Source of the DNA: Anaerolinea thermophila UNI-1
GTDB lineage: Bacteria > Chloroflexota > Anaerolineae > Anaerolineales > Anaerolineaceae
DNA: 64,000 nt
Direction of reading: 5' to 3'
Assembly (NCBI RefSeq): GCF_000199675.1
Contig: NC_014960.1
Location: 1,922,001 to 1,986,000 of the forward strand
Every line of letters starts with the position of its first letter. Position 1 is the stretch's first letter. Below the pieces are notes generated by a model. It saw only the letters and a program-made list of their open reading frames with translations. It made no database searches and had not been told where the DNA came from. Positions 52,001 to 60,876 of the stretch are shown here, piece after piece. A program made the translations under genes and the position numbers.

Positions 52001-54468
52001 GCGATAACCTCCCGCAGAGGTTGGCTTGCCGGAGCAACAATCTTTGTGTGGAACGCGTGAGACACGGGGATCTTCGTCCCTTGAAAACCGGCTTGCTGGA
52101 AGGCTTCCAGCGCAAGGTCTACCCCTTTTGTTGTTCCACCAATCACACACTGGAGAGGGCTATTGATGTTGGCAATGACAACATATTCTGGAATAGTTTT
52201 GAGAATTTCTGCAACTTTTTCAATAGGCGCTGAAACCGCTGCCATGGCGCCATTATCCTCCATGGCAACACGCTTCATCTCACGTCCACGGGCAGAAACC
52301 ACTTCTAACGCTTCAGCAAACGTCAAAACTCCAGCGGCAACCAGCGCAGCATATTCCCCGAGGCTGTGCCCAATAACCATATCAGGGGTAAAGCCGAACT
52401 TGTTTAACAAGCGCATCATGGCCACGTTGGCGGTGAGCATAGCAGGTTGGGTAATCTCTGTATTGCGCAAGGCTTTCTCTGCCTCAGCAAGAGAAACCTC
52501 ATCTCCTGCCACATAGATATACTCTGTCAGAGGTTTACCGAGAATCGGGGTCATGATGCGGTCCGCTTCTGCAAACGTCTGGGCGGCAACCGGTTCCACC
52601 TCACAAAGATCTTTCAGCATGTTTACGTATTGCGAACCCTGTCCTGGGAAGAGGAAAGCCAGTTTGCCCGGTTTCCCGCTCCCCCGGAAAACGCCATGTG
52701 CTACCAGTGCCTGCCATGGGTTACTCTCCGGAGCACTTTCAAACCCTTTCAAAGCACGCTCTGCCCGCTTGATAAACTCATCGCGGTCGTTGTAATCAAT
52801 AGCCATTCGTTCTTTGCGTTCCAGTTCTTCTACAGAAGGGATACGGCTCTCGGGTAAATTGCCTGATTGTGCCAGTTGAAGGGCTTTTTGCAATTCATTC
52901 TTCAAGCCTTCTACCGTCTCGGCACTGGCAAAGTAAAGGCCACGATAGGGCTTGGGAAGACTTTCTTCCCTAGACGCTGCCTGCACAGAAAGAACCTCAG
53001 CCCTGGACGTTAAGTCCACCCCGGAATAAATCTTCTTTTCTCCTTGCAAAATACCCGGGACATATTCATCCACCACCAAATGGAAATTCGTGCCACCAAA
53101 GCCAAAAGAACTGACCCCAGCGCGGCGGACCTCCCCTTGTTTGATTTCCCAATCACGCAAAACTGTGTTGGGATAAAAGGGAATATGAGCAAAATCAATA
53201 TTGGGATTGGGACGTTCCACATTTAGCGTGGGGGGGATTTGCTTATGATGCAAGGCTAAAACCGTCTTCATCAGACCAGCCGCACCTGCGGCACTCTTCA
53301 AGTGTCCAATATTGGATTTTACAGAACCTAATGCCACACTGCCCGGCTTCAAATCAAACTGACCAAAGATGGCTGTCAGGCTGTTCACCTCAACGACATC
53401 TCCAACACGGGTTGATGTGCCATGTCCTTCAATCATGCTGACTGTGGCAGGGGATACACCAGCGTTTTTCCAGGCTCGCTCGATGGCTTGCTGTTGTCCG
53501 GTAGGATTAGGTGCGGTAATGCCTTTGCCTTTCCCATCACTGCTACTACCTACACCACGAATAACCGCGTAGATGTGGTCTCCATCTTTTTCAGCATCCT
53601 CGAGGCGCTTAAGCAGGAACAGAGCTGCACCTTCCCCTTGAACAAAACCGTTTGCGCCATCTGCATACGGGCGCGAACCATCGGGGCTTAAAGCGCCGAT
53701 TTTGCTGAATTTCACATACCCTTCGATGCTCATACTGCGATCGACGCCACCCGTAAGTACTGCATCAAACTGGCCATTATTCAATCCATCGATTGCGGCT
53801 TGAATTGCTGCCAGAGACGAAGCACATGCTGCATCCGTAATGAAGTTTGGGCCCTGGAAATTAAAGACATTGGCAACTCTGCCGGCAATGATATTCCCCA
53901 ATTCACCGGGCATGGTATCTTCGGTAATATCGGGTACCACAGAACGGATTTGCTTGCGAACGCCATCCAGAATTGCTTCTTGTACCGAGAGTGGCAGAGA
54001 TTGAAACTCGGGTACTGCTACCAGAGCGGCTTGATACTCTGCCGCACGAATCCGCATGCTACTCTGATAATGCCTTTCACCCCCCAGGGCATTTCCCAGA
54101 ATGACTGCCACCCGCTGAGGGTCCAATGGACGCTGTGGATAACCATAATCACTTAATGCTTGCCTAGCGGCAGAAATTGCCCATTGTTGCGTCTGATCCA
54201 TCTGTTCGATCACGCGCGGCGGGATAGCAATTCCCCATTTATACGGTTCAAAGTGAAAATTACGAACAAAAGCACCAATCTTGGAATAGGTTTTATCCGG
54301 TGCCTTAGGGTCCGGATCATAGTACAGGTCTATTCTCCAGCGATCCGGAGGCACCTCCCCAATCGAATATTTTCCCGATTTCAGGTTCTCCCAAAAAGTT
54401 TTTACATCTTCTGCATCAGGTAAAACCACCCCCAAACCTACAACCGCTACGGGTCTCGTTATTGTCAT
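46051..54468 (-). CDS. Multidomain Pfa-like lipid/polyketide synthase, KS-AT-ACP-KS-ACP-ACP-KR-DH
   Basis: 2,805 residues. Domains: ketosynthase 1-460 (Cys215 in DAACASSLAA, EGHGTSTRVGD, KSNIGHLKSAAG); acyltransferase about 610-930 (FPGQGSQY, Ser702 in GHSLGEYAA); ACP about 970-1050 (Thr1009); a second, divergent ketosynthase about 1120-1590 (Cys1353 in NAACATTTHA, HETYTPARGG, NTKGFTGHSMG); two ACPs (Thr1759, Thr1869); ketoreductase about 1950-2420 (VTGASGGIVG, YSAANDFLSKLA); hot-dog dehydratase at the C-terminus (HPFLQDHALNG). No ER or thioesterase is visible. The order resembles PfaA with parts of PfaC and suggests an iterative, reducing synthase of a long-chain lipid. Each ACP has LGIDTVKQ in place of LGIDS. 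The PPTase gene follows, with a four-base overlap; pfaD faces it. Confidence 0.93.
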   Translation of the reverse strand: MTITRPVAVVGLGVVLPDAEDVKTFWENLKSGKYSIGEVPPDRWRIDLYYDPDPKAPDKTYSKIGAFVRNFHFEPYKWGIAIPPRVIEQMDQTQQWAISAARQALSDYGYPQRPLDPQRVAVILGNALGGERHYQSSMRIRAAEYQAALVAVPEFQSLPLSVQEAILDGVRKQIRSVVPDITEDTMPGELGNIIAGRVANVFNFQGPNFITDAACASSLAAIQAAIDGLNNGQFDAVLTGGVDRSMSIEGYVKFSKIGALSPDGSRPYADGANGFVQGEGAALFLLKRLEDAEKDGDHIYAVIRGVGSSSDGKGKGITAPNPTGQQQAIERAWKNAGVSPATVSMIEGHGTSTRVGDVVEVNSLTAIFGQFDLKPGSVALGSVKSNIGHLKSAAGAAGLMKTVLALHHKQIPPTLNVERPNPNIDFAHIPFYPNTVLRDWEIKQGEVRRAGVSSFGFGGTNFHLVVDEYVPGILQGEKKIYSGVDLTSRAEVLSVQAASREESLPKPYRGLYFASAETVEGLKNELQKALQLAQSGNLPESRIPSVEELERKERMAIDYNDRDEFIKRAERALKGFESAPESNPWQALVAHGVFRGSGKPGKLAFLFPGQGSQYVNMLKDLCEVEPVAAQTFAEADRIMTPILGKPLTEYIYVAGDEVSLAEAEKALRNTEITQPAMLTANVAMMRLLNKFGFTPDMVIGHSLGEYAALVAAGVLTFAEALEVVSARGREMKRVAMEDNGAMAAVSAPIEKVAEILKTIPEYVVIANINSPLQCVIGGTTKGVDLALEAFQQAGFQGTKIPVSHAFHTKIVAPASQPLREVIARMNIQPPRLTIAANVTGDVYPNTRDEILDLLAAQVASPVQFIKGIETLYREGARVFIEVGPKRVLNALAMDILKGKTDVTILATNHPREGSVVSFNKALCGLLAAGVVPKGTQHEQSTFSLVSSRVESRTVEIPEPQLQTNSPGLEGKDREEIKQFVLNLVSEKTGYPVEMLDLELDLEADLGIDTVKQAELFAAIRTHYNIPRREDLRLSDYNTLAKVIDFMANALANVSEIQKLPAPIPVGAVKQTESLVSVSRINASGVIQKETNQMSSNGNGKLPLTSSVVVSGAGLGLPGKNRHVFDDSNIASILRGEIRIEPLSEDLRRRMAEKRAIRLVKSEAGAIQEVIDHVDQTVKLGGQRGKFDLIEEFGVPADRVEATDISTQLAIAAGIEALRDAGIPLVMAYRRTSKGTYLPDRWKLPEALADETGVIFASAFPGLDRMAEETQRFYEVQNLESQIQQLRSLQRLISPDTEVYREIQRRADEIDEKIRALDYHFDRRFVFRVLSMGHSQFAEYIGARGPNTHVNAACATTTHAIAIAEDWIRAGRARRVVIIAGDDVTSGALSEWIGTSLMASGAATVEGDPRKAILPFDRRRNGMIMGMGAAALVIESEDAVRERGMYGIAEILATQIANSAYHGTRLDVEHVALVMEHLIQQAEERFGIRRGEIAGQTVFVSHETYTPARGGSASAEIRALRQVFGVHAPQVIIANTKGFTGHSMGVGIEDVVAVKSLETGIVPPIAHIHDGFEPDPELGDLNLSKGGQYNPVYALRLGAGFGSQIAMVLLRKIPVAVRVEKERYINWLREVSGYDQVTLEVDHRTLRIRHDGPPKQVPRKSNWKYGFGPTMWAVSPQSTQEILLPSQSPAEFSEVAPAEGIIETRVAESATLSAVPVNIAGVDEEAIKQFVLQVVSEKTGYPQEMLDLDLDLEADLGIDTVKQAELFATIRTHYNIPRREDLRLADYNTLAKVIQFMKEALTTQSQQPVPGGQNKAGGRLENVAPLASSSVPDEDSIKQFVLSVVSEKTGYPVEMLDLDLDLEADLGIDTVKQAELFATIRTHYNIPRREDLRLSDYNTLAKVIDFMRDALESQVNLASGETTEPTHSEIEGFSQPSEAWEANVPKDQEPLSSDERLLEEDLSAEGKVKVRIPVPVLIPHPSLCVPSGIFLDQQARVLIVDGEGGVGESLEKLLNQKGVQAHRFKPESVRQMAEEVQKFVSKGEIHGVYFLPALDSRFSMKEFDPQGWQSSVELHANSLFTLIRTLNGQPFVVCATRMGGLHGVESPHKDGAFGGLVSGFAKALSMERPNCLVKVVDFERKATSEWIAERLLEETLYDASTCEVGWKDNQRFTFVLKDVETLSLRNLEGVQTFVVTGASGGIVGPILLDLAKFTRGTFYLLSRTSLPDPSDPDLQALAQDRNAFRKALAERLHQQGERATPSAVEQRIAVLERGAATLKVVEKMKALGARVHYLPCDVTRFEAVEEAVEQILKEVPQIDVVLHAAGMEKSRKVETKPFEEFAQIVSVKVNGFYHLFKALENRRSLPKQVVFFSSVVGRFGNAGQTDYSAANDFLSKLANTLSQEYPQTNFLSIDWGAWAEVGMASRGFLPDLMKRAGIEMLSPKSAAPQVRYLISQDIKGEVVVAGSLGMLESQRLEQRMLNIEQINQLLADPTLKHFLYERVVDFNLKDGLTFEAELDPNQHPFLQDHALNGIPLLPGVMGIEGLAIVSQRTAMLFSNLQKSYRVTSLSDIHFHLPLKFYRNQARKLIWKVLLKYQAGQLIGDVRLESTIQRYGKEPESMVHFTAQVFLVPDGVKRSDMKSNPPYWNGSQQLSAEEVYRLYFHGPSFQVVEGVQRKENQVIGKWKADLPPVTDSITEWTTLPMLVELCLQTAGVWEIGKTGVLALPRSIEWLEIYRTSLPKQPVLYAEVEPVPSENHSMAFDARVVDAKGRVYLELKGYRTEALPYPVEQELLSSLTQWAQSPEA
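48755..51545 (-). repeat. Three near-identical ACP-coding segments
   Basis: ACP segments centred near 51443, 49193 and 48863 encode almost the same 50 residues, including LEADLGIDTVKQAELFA and THYNIPRREDLRL. The last two lie only 330 bases apart and differ little at the DNA level, which points to recent duplication or gene conversion. Confidence 0.75.
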
Positions 54469-54670
54469 GACTACCTCCTGTATTGTGGTGTTTTGAAGGA
54501 ATTGCCCTCAAATACCTGGGGTTAATTAATCTTTGATGAAACAGATTTACAGAACCGAGACTATATCCATTTGATGTGTATTCCTGTGCCTGAAAACACC
54601 CGAAAATGGATAGAGTTACGTAATAAGCGGGTACTCTTTCAAGACTTTCTATCCTGTTTACCCTACCCAT

Positions 54671-54712
54671 AAAAGTTCAGGTGGAGAAGCCATCCATGCC
54701 CTCCACCTGAAC
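54671..54712 (-). terminator. Terminator after the META-domain lipoprotein gene
   Basis: Perfect 12-bp stem GTTCAGGTGGAG/CTCCACCTGAAC (54675-54686, 54701-54712), followed on the minus strand by TTTTATGGG. It isolates the lipoprotein gene from the giant synthase gene downstream. Confidence 0.8.
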
Positions 54713-54736
54713 ATCAGTTACACCGTTTCGTGAAAC

Positions 54737-55150
54737 TCAGTACCGTCTCAAAATCATCAGAGTTTCTCCATATTCGTCCAGCAATTCCAGCATATTTCCA
54801 TCCGTATGATACGAACGTGCCAACTGCAACGCGTTCAGAAATGCATTTTCCTGAGCGCGAAGCGAGGGGTTCTGGCACGCCATCATCGTCATAGAGACGT
54901 CCTTAAATTCGATGGTATCGCCCTTTACTTTGTATTGTCCGTTGAAATCATTGCACCCTGTATTTCCTCGCACTTCGCCATCCCCAAAATCAACGATCAC
55001 ATCGACACCGGGGTAAGCCGCTGATTCTCCAATGGTCTCTAAAGACCAGACTGTTCCCTTCAATGGGTTCTCTTCCTCAGCAGTGCCAGCACAAGCAGAG
55101 AGAATCACAATTGCCAGGATGGTAATCAAAAGAGCAGTTGCTTTTCTCAT
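54737..55150 (-). CDS. META-domain lipoprotein (HslJ-like)
   Basis: 137 residues. The signal peptide ends LSAC (Cys20). The META domain follows: LKGTVWSLETIGE, VIVDFGDGEVRGNTGCNDFNGQY, then MTMMACQNPSLRAQENAFLNAL. Two Cys in the domain (NTGCN, MMACQ) match the conserved disulfide-forming pair of this family. META proteins such as HslJ are envelope proteins linked to stress or drug resistance; the exact role is unknown. It begins eight bases after the alpha-mannosidase stop, so the two may be co-transcribed. Confidence 0.88.
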   Translation of the reverse strand: MRKATALLITILAIVILSACAGTAEEENPLKGTVWSLETIGESAAYPGVDVIVDFGDGEVRGNTGCNDFNGQYKVKGDTIEFKDVSMTMMACQNPSLRAQENAFLNALQLARSYHTDGNMLELLDEYGETLMILRRY

Positions 55151-55158
55151 ATCCTCTC

Positions 55159-58100
55159 CTATTCAGTCTTCAAGCGAATGGTCTTAATTTCAAACGGGCG
55201 GAATTCAAGGTGCATGGTATTCCCGTCTAATAAGACCGGTTGTAATTCTTCTTCCAGCAGATTGGTCTCCACTGCTTGGGTGAACGGCAAGTTCAACTGT
55301 ACCTGACAATGGGTCCTCGTACGCATCGCTTCATAGAATCGCAAGATGATATCTCCTGAGCCATCTTCGGCAAGTTTAACGGTTTCCAACACCACATTCG
55401 AGCAACTAGTTTGAAGCAAGGATCCTTTACCCCCATTGCCTTTGAGGACCACTGGCGGCACATTCAAATCATAGGCTTCCTGAATCAATCCGCTTTCTAA
55501 TAGACTGCCATTCCAGAAGTAAACAGCATAGGTGAAAGTTTGCAGTCCCTTGTCTGCCAGCATATCAGGTGCCAGAGGGGACTTAAGCAGTGTGAGATTG
55601 ATGCTATTGCCCTTTACGCTAACCCCGTATTTACAATCGTTCAGGACAGCCACCCCTCGTCCTTCTTCTGCCAGTGCAGTCCATTTATGCTGGCTGACTT
55701 CAAACCGGTCAGCATCAAATTGTCGGGAAGCATGATTGGGGCGACGAATGTGCCCAAATTGAATCTCGTGAATGGCTTCGCTGGCATGAATATTCACGGG
55801 GAAATTCACCTTGAGCAATTTGTGGCTTTCACGCCATTCAATGCCGGTGATGAAATCGATTCGTCGGCTACCTTTTCTCAACCGGATGATTTGCACAAGG
55901 TCAGACTCATGAAGCCTTCGCGTAACACGCAATGAGGCTTCCAGAGAATGGCTTGAATACACTTCAATAAACGAATTTCCATCCAATGGAACCGGGATGT
56001 CTTCCGTCATACTGTTTAAGTCCCAGGCATCCCATACATCAGGTACGTCTTTATACATTCGGAAGACATTGGCTTTTCCAGTAATTTGATCTCTGCTTGT
56101 TTCCTTATCCATCAGCCGGGTAATTTCTCCCCGATCATTGAATTCTGCCCGCAAGATTTCATTCTCCAGGAAAGCGCCGCCCTCCGGCAGCATTCCTGCT
56201 TGCACCCGACTTTCACCATCCAATCGAGATTCACCGGGGGGAGAAATCGTAACCCATCCACAGGGTGGAACTTCCACCTCGGTCAACTTTCCCTGCACTT
56301 CTACACAAACCTTGCGTGCCCAATTCAGGGAATTGAAAACGGTGACCTCTGTGTCAGAGGGCTGAACCATGGCAGACAACGCTTGCTCGGTAACCAATCG
56401 ACACTCCTGCAAAACCTCACTATACATGGTTTCCGCTTCCTCGTATACACGACGGATCGAAGAACCGGGCAAAATGTCATGGAACTGATTAAGCAATACT
56501 TTTGTCCAGGCGTTTTTCAAGGTATCCTGAGTAAACTCATACCCTCGCAACACACGGGAAGCAGTTGCCCAAAATTCGGCTTCACGCAGGGCAAATTCGC
56601 TCTTGCGGTTGCCTTTTTTCGTCTTTGCTTGAGAAGTATAGGTACCACGATGGGCCTGAAAATAAAGTTCTCCCACATATTTCTGGCGGGGTAGTCCACG
56701 GCGCGTCAGGTCTTCAAAAAATTCCGCTGGCGAAGAGATTTTGACCTTGGGCAAACCTTCCAGATTTTGTTCCCGGCGAATGTATTCAATGTGATTTCGT
56801 TCAGGCCCGCCTCCGCCATCCCCCCAGCCAAACGAGAAAATCATGGTTTGGATACCATTTTTCTGCAAACGTGTGTTCCAACGCTCAAACACATAACGAG
56901 GGCTGGTTTGACTGTTGTATTCTGTGAAGATGTGTGCAGGAATTACACTGCCATCAATTCCTTCCCACCAGAAGATGTTATACGGGAATGGTTCTCCTCC
57001 CCCATAAGCCCAGGTAATCTTCTGTGTTGCGAAACCTTTCATTCCGGTGCCTTTCAGGATTTGCGGTAAAGCACCGGAATATCCAAACACGTCGGGAAGC
57101 CATAAAATCTCGCTTTTGACACCCAATTCCTCTTCAAAGAATCTCCTGCCGTAGAGGATTTGGCGAATCAGGCTTTCTCCGCCGCTGATGTTGGTATCGG
57201 CTTCTACCCACATTCCGCCATCTGCAATCACTTGCTTTTGGCGAACAGCATCTTTGAACCGCGCATACAGTTCAGGATAGTGGGTTTTGAGCATGAGATA
57301 CAAATGAGGCTGACTCTGAAGGAAACGGTATTCGGGGTATTCTTCGATTAAGCGCAACTGGTTAATCGCCGTGCGCGCAATTTTGCGTTCCGTTTCCTGA
57401 AGAGGCCAGAGCCAGGCTACATCAATGTGAGCATGTCCAAAAGCATGTAATTCGGGTGTCGTATCGCCATTCCGACATTCCAAAAGAGGTTTCAAGCGGG
57501 CTCGTGTCTGACGAACCGATTCCAGCAATTCATCTTCCGGAAGTTCAAGGTCAAGGATGCAGGTAGCATCCATCAAACCCTCATCCACTTCAGAAGCACG
57601 CAAGGATAAGGGATCGAGTCCATCCCGCAATTCCCGCAACGTGGTAAAGTCCAGCGCCAACTGGTAAATTTCTTCGCGCCAAATCCCCAACGTGCTGTTA
57701 CCCACTCTGGTTTGAGCCGCAGGGGGTTCAGGTACGGTTTGCACGCCCCAGAGGTTTGGCCCATCTCCAACGGTAATTCTTCCATGCCCGGCATAGGCTT
57801 CAAGAAGAATTTCATACTCATCGCCTGCCCGGGCAGAAGTCGCGAGGGTAAACTCTTTGTGTGCCCAACCAATTGAGGCTTCAATCCTTCCATTAACCCA
57901 AACCAGACTCTCACCCCCGGGTTCAAGTCGAAGAACAACCCGTTTTCCCTGGAGAACCTCAGGAATCACCACTCTGGTACGGAACCAACCGTACTCCCAT
58001 TTTGCTCCCCAAGGTGTTCCAGCAGGCATGGGGATGAAATTGCCCTGAAGTGCCTGCTCATACGTTAACCGGAGAGTGGTCGTAAACCCCTCCAGAGGGA

Positions 58101-58185
58101 TTTCCATCACCGGTAAGTAAATAGCCTCCCACAGGGTACGCTCCCAACGCTTGATACGATTTTCCCATTCAGGTGTAAGAGCCAT
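55159..58185 (-). CDS. Alpha-mannosidase, GH38 family
   Basis: 1,008 residues, no signal peptide, so cytoplasmic. A beta-sandwich N-terminal domain of about 250 residues precedes the GH38 core: zinc-site motif AFGHAHIDVAWLWP, EADTNISGGESLIRQ, nucleophile Asp365 in WLPDVFGYSGALP, and FHDILPGSSIRRVYEE. The C-terminal half is the usual large beta domain. It releases alpha-mannose from glycans. Divergent from the GH3 gene across a 150-base gap. Confidence 0.94.
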   Translation of the reverse strand: MALTPEWENRIKRWERTLWEAIYLPVMEIPLEGFTTTLRLTYEQALQGNFIPMPAGTPWGAKWEYGWFRTRVVIPEVLQGKRVVLRLEPGGESLVWVNGRIEASIGWAHKEFTLATSARAGDEYEILLEAYAGHGRITVGDGPNLWGVQTVPEPPAAQTRVGNSTLGIWREEIYQLALDFTTLRELRDGLDPLSLRASEVDEGLMDATCILDLELPEDELLESVRQTRARLKPLLECRNGDTTPELHAFGHAHIDVAWLWPLQETERKIARTAINQLRLIEEYPEYRFLQSQPHLYLMLKTHYPELYARFKDAVRQKQVIADGGMWVEADTNISGGESLIRQILYGRRFFEEELGVKSEILWLPDVFGYSGALPQILKGTGMKGFATQKITWAYGGGEPFPYNIFWWEGIDGSVIPAHIFTEYNSQTSPRYVFERWNTRLQKNGIQTMIFSFGWGDGGGGPERNHIEYIRREQNLEGLPKVKISSPAEFFEDLTRRGLPRQKYVGELYFQAHRGTYTSQAKTKKGNRKSEFALREAEFWATASRVLRGYEFTQDTLKNAWTKVLLNQFHDILPGSSIRRVYEEAETMYSEVLQECRLVTEQALSAMVQPSDTEVTVFNSLNWARKVCVEVQGKLTEVEVPPCGWVTISPPGESRLDGESRVQAGMLPEGGAFLENEILRAEFNDRGEITRLMDKETSRDQITGKANVFRMYKDVPDVWDAWDLNSMTEDIPVPLDGNSFIEVYSSHSLEASLRVTRRLHESDLVQIIRLRKGSRRIDFITGIEWRESHKLLKVNFPVNIHASEAIHEIQFGHIRRPNHASRQFDADRFEVSQHKWTALAEEGRGVAVLNDCKYGVSVKGNSINLTLLKSPLAPDMLADKGLQTFTYAVYFWNGSLLESGLIQEAYDLNVPPVVLKGNGGKGSLLQTSCSNVVLETVKLAEDGSGDIILRFYEAMRTRTHCQVQLNLPFTQAVETNLLEEELQPVLLDGNTMHLEFRPFEIKTIRLKTE

Positions 58186-58335
58186 TTTTTCTCCTTAATT
58201 TTCCTGGACGTTGACAGTGAAATTTTAAGCCGAATTTCACAAATATACGGATAGATGTACCGGCGTCATTTTTCCCTTTTGTGATATGATAATTGTAAAC
58301 CCCCATTTGGTCATTTCTTTTTTTAGGAGTCTTAT

Positions 58336-60804
58336 ATGAACGTTCACAATCAAGACACCATCGAACAAAAGATATCAGAACTCCTCTCTCAGATGACTTT
58401 GTCAGAAAAGGTTTCCCTGCTCTCAGGGAAAGACGCCTGGAGAACCATGCCCATTCCACGCTTAGGGATTCCTTCGATTACCATGACTGATGGACCCCAT
58501 GGCGTGCGTTCAAGTTATCCAGAGGCAGGAAGAAAAGCCGGTCCCACCACATGCTTCCCCACCGGAGTCAGCATGGCGGCAACCTGGAACACAGCACTGA
58601 TCGAAAAAGTGGGCATGGCGCTGGCAGAGGAAACGCGCGCGATGGATTGTGATATTTTACTGGGACCCTGCGTGAATATCGTTCGCCATCCGCTTGCCGG
58701 GAGAAATTTTGAATCTTATTCCGAGGACCCTTATCTTAACGGGAAAATGGGTGTGGCATGGGTCAAAGGATTGCAGAGCAAAAAAGTTGGCGCATCTCTG
58801 AAGCATTTTGCGGCAAACAATCAGGAATTTGAACGCCATCGAGGTTCCTCAGAACTCGATGAACGCACCCTGAGGGAAATCTATCTTCCCCACTTTGAAA
58901 TGGTGGTGAAGGAAGCCAAACCCTTTACCGTCATGTGTGCATACAACCGTATCAACGGGGTGTACGCCTCCCAGAACCGACACTTGCTTCGCGAGATCCT
59001 CAAAGAAGAATGGGGATTTGATGGTGTAGTCGTCTCAGACTGGGGTGCTAACCATACCATTTTTGAATCGGTTGAAAATGGCTTAGACCTGGAGATGCCG
59101 GGACCGGCACGCTATTACGGCAAACTTCTTGAAGATGCTGTACACAACTGGCAAATTGATGAAAAAGTGATAGACGATGCCGTTCGCCGCATCCTGCGCA
59201 TTTTGTTCAGGGCTGGTAAGTTCGACGATCCTGCAACACTGCCACCCGGTTCGGTAAATACTCCAGAACACCAAGCCCTGGCATTAGAAGTGGCAGAAGA
59301 AGCCATCACCTTGCTCAAGAATGAGGCAGACCTTTTGCCCCTTGATATCGAAAAGATTCGCACTCTCGCCGTGATTGGTCCCAATGCAGCTGAGGATCGC
59401 ATTGGTGGCGGCGGCTCTTCTTATGTTGATCCGCCTTATCGGGTTTCCCCCCTGGAAGCACTGCGCGCACGATTCGGAGATAAAATCCAAATTGAGTATG
59501 AAAAAGGCTGCGATAATTATCACCAGCCCCCCGTACTCGGTGCTGACTGGTTAGGGGTTAACGGGTTAAAAGTGGATTTCTTTGACAATCCTGCTTTGCA
59601 AGGACAACCAGCAGGGACGATATCTATCCCCAAAGCAGAAATGTGGATGTGGGCAAATTCTCTCCCCGCTTCCAAAATCACTTCGCCACGTTTTTCCCTG
59701 CGCGCCAGTGGATCATTCACCCCTCTGGAAAGTGGCAACTTCACATTCTTCCTTGTGAATACAAGCACGTGTCGGGTATTTATCAACGGCAATAAAGTCT
59801 TTGAGAATACTTCAAAACCCAAAGAACATCGCGCAGAGAGTGAAGTGCAATTCCAAACAACCCTGGAAGAAGGAAAATCTTACGATCTGGTCATTGAATA
59901 CCTGAAGGATAATGACGAGGAATTTGCTTTCTGGAAACTTGCCTGTATGCGAGTCTTTGGTCCTGGAGAGGACAATCGAATCCAAAAAGCCGCAGAACTT
60001 GCCGCGAAGAGTGATGTTGCCCTGGTGTTTATTGGCATGCCGGAAGGATTTGAAAGCGAAGGGTACGACCGTCCGGATATGCGCCTTCCGGGTCCGCAGG
60101 ATGAACTGGTGCGGGCTGTTCTGAAAGCCAACCCCAGAACTGTTGTCATCCTGAATGCCGGCTCCCCGGTGGAAATGCCCTGGGCTGAAGATGTGCCTGC
60201 CATTCTGGAAGCCTACTACCCCGGGCAGGAAGGAGGCAACGCTGTTGCCAAAATCCTCTTTGGTGAAATTAATCCCTCGGGGAAACTGACAGTAACTTTC
60301 CCGCGCCGTTTAGAAGACACGCCTGCTTATATCAATTACCCGGGCGATCGGAAGGTGTACTATGGAGAGGGTATTTTCGTAGGTTACCGATATTACGAGA
60401 AGAAAAAGGTATCCCCTCTCTTCCCCTTCGGACATGGGCTTTCCTATACCACGTTTGAATACGAAAATCTGACCTTACCATCGGAGGTTAACATTGGGGA
60501 ATCTGTTAAGGTACAGGTAACCGTGAAAAACACCGGCAAACGCGCGGGTAAAGAAGTGGTACAATTGTATGTAGGCGACCCTGAGTCTTCCCTGGTGCGT
60601 CCACCCAAAGAACTGAAAGGTTTTGCAAAAGTTGAATTGCAACCTGGGGAATCAAAAACAGTCTCTTTCGAATTGGACGAGAGAGCCTTTGCATTCTACG
60701 ATCCTTATCAATCGCGCTGGGTAGTTGAACCCGGTGAATTCCAGATTCTGGTAGGCTCCTCTTCACAAGACATTCGAGCCTCTGCTGTACTCAGAATGGC
60801 TTAG
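58336..60804 (+). CDS. Beta-glucosidase-type GH3 enzyme with inserted PA14 domain
   Basis: 822 residues, no signal peptide. The GH3 barrel begins MTDGPHGVRS; the nucleophile is Asp235 in VVVSDWGANHT. The alpha/beta sandwich follows, with GGGGSS at its start and GYDRPDMRLPG. A PA14 domain (about 405-545, KVDFFDNPALQG to KDNDEEFAFW) is inserted in the sandwich, as in many beta-glucosidases where it limits chain length. A fibronectin III-like domain ends the protein. AGGAG precedes the ATG. Specificity (glucoside or xyloside) is not predictable. Confidence 0.94.
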   Translation: MNVHNQDTIEQKISELLSQMTLSEKVSLLSGKDAWRTMPIPRLGIPSITMTDGPHGVRSSYPEAGRKAGPTTCFPTGVSMAATWNTALIEKVGMALAEETRAMDCDILLGPCVNIVRHPLAGRNFESYSEDPYLNGKMGVAWVKGLQSKKVGASLKHFAANNQEFERHRGSSELDERTLREIYLPHFEMVVKEAKPFTVMCAYNRINGVYASQNRHLLREILKEEWGFDGVVVSDWGANHTIFESVENGLDLEMPGPARYYGKLLEDAVHNWQIDEKVIDDAVRRILRILFRAGKFDDPATLPPGSVNTPEHQALALEVAEEAITLLKNEADLLPLDIEKIRTLAVIGPNAAEDRIGGGGSSYVDPPYRVSPLEALRARFGDKIQIEYEKGCDNYHQPPVLGADWLGVNGLKVDFFDNPALQGQPAGTISIPKAEMWMWANSLPASKITSPRFSLRASGSFTPLESGNFTFFLVNTSTCRVFINGNKVFENTSKPKEHRAESEVQFQTTLEEGKSYDLVIEYLKDNDEEFAFWKLACMRVFGPGEDNRIQKAAELAAKSDVALVFIGMPEGFESEGYDRPDMRLPGPQDELVRAVLKANPRTVVILNAGSPVEMPWAEDVPAILEAYYPGQEGGNAVAKILFGEINPSGKLTVTFPRRLEDTPAYINYPGDRKVYYGEGIFVGYRYYEKKKVSPLFPFGHGLSYTTFEYENLTLPSEVNIGESVKVQVTVKNTGKRAGKEVVQLYVGDPESSLVRPPKELKGFAKVELQPGESKTVSFELDERAFAFYDPYQSRWVVEPGEFQILVGSSSQDIRASAVLRMA

Positions 60805-60822
60805 GCTGGTTGCGATGAAAAA

Positions 60823-60857
60823 AAGAGGGATCGGTGTATTCAACCCCGATCCCTCTT
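60823..60857. terminator. Bidirectional terminator between GH3 and carboxypeptidase genes
   Basis: Perfect 12-bp stem AAGAGGGATCGG/CCGATCCCTCTT (60823-60834, 60846-60857). On the minus strand it is followed by TTTTT; on the plus strand by CGCGTTTT. Confidence 0.88.
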
Positions 60858-60876
60858 CGCGTTTTAAATAATACGT

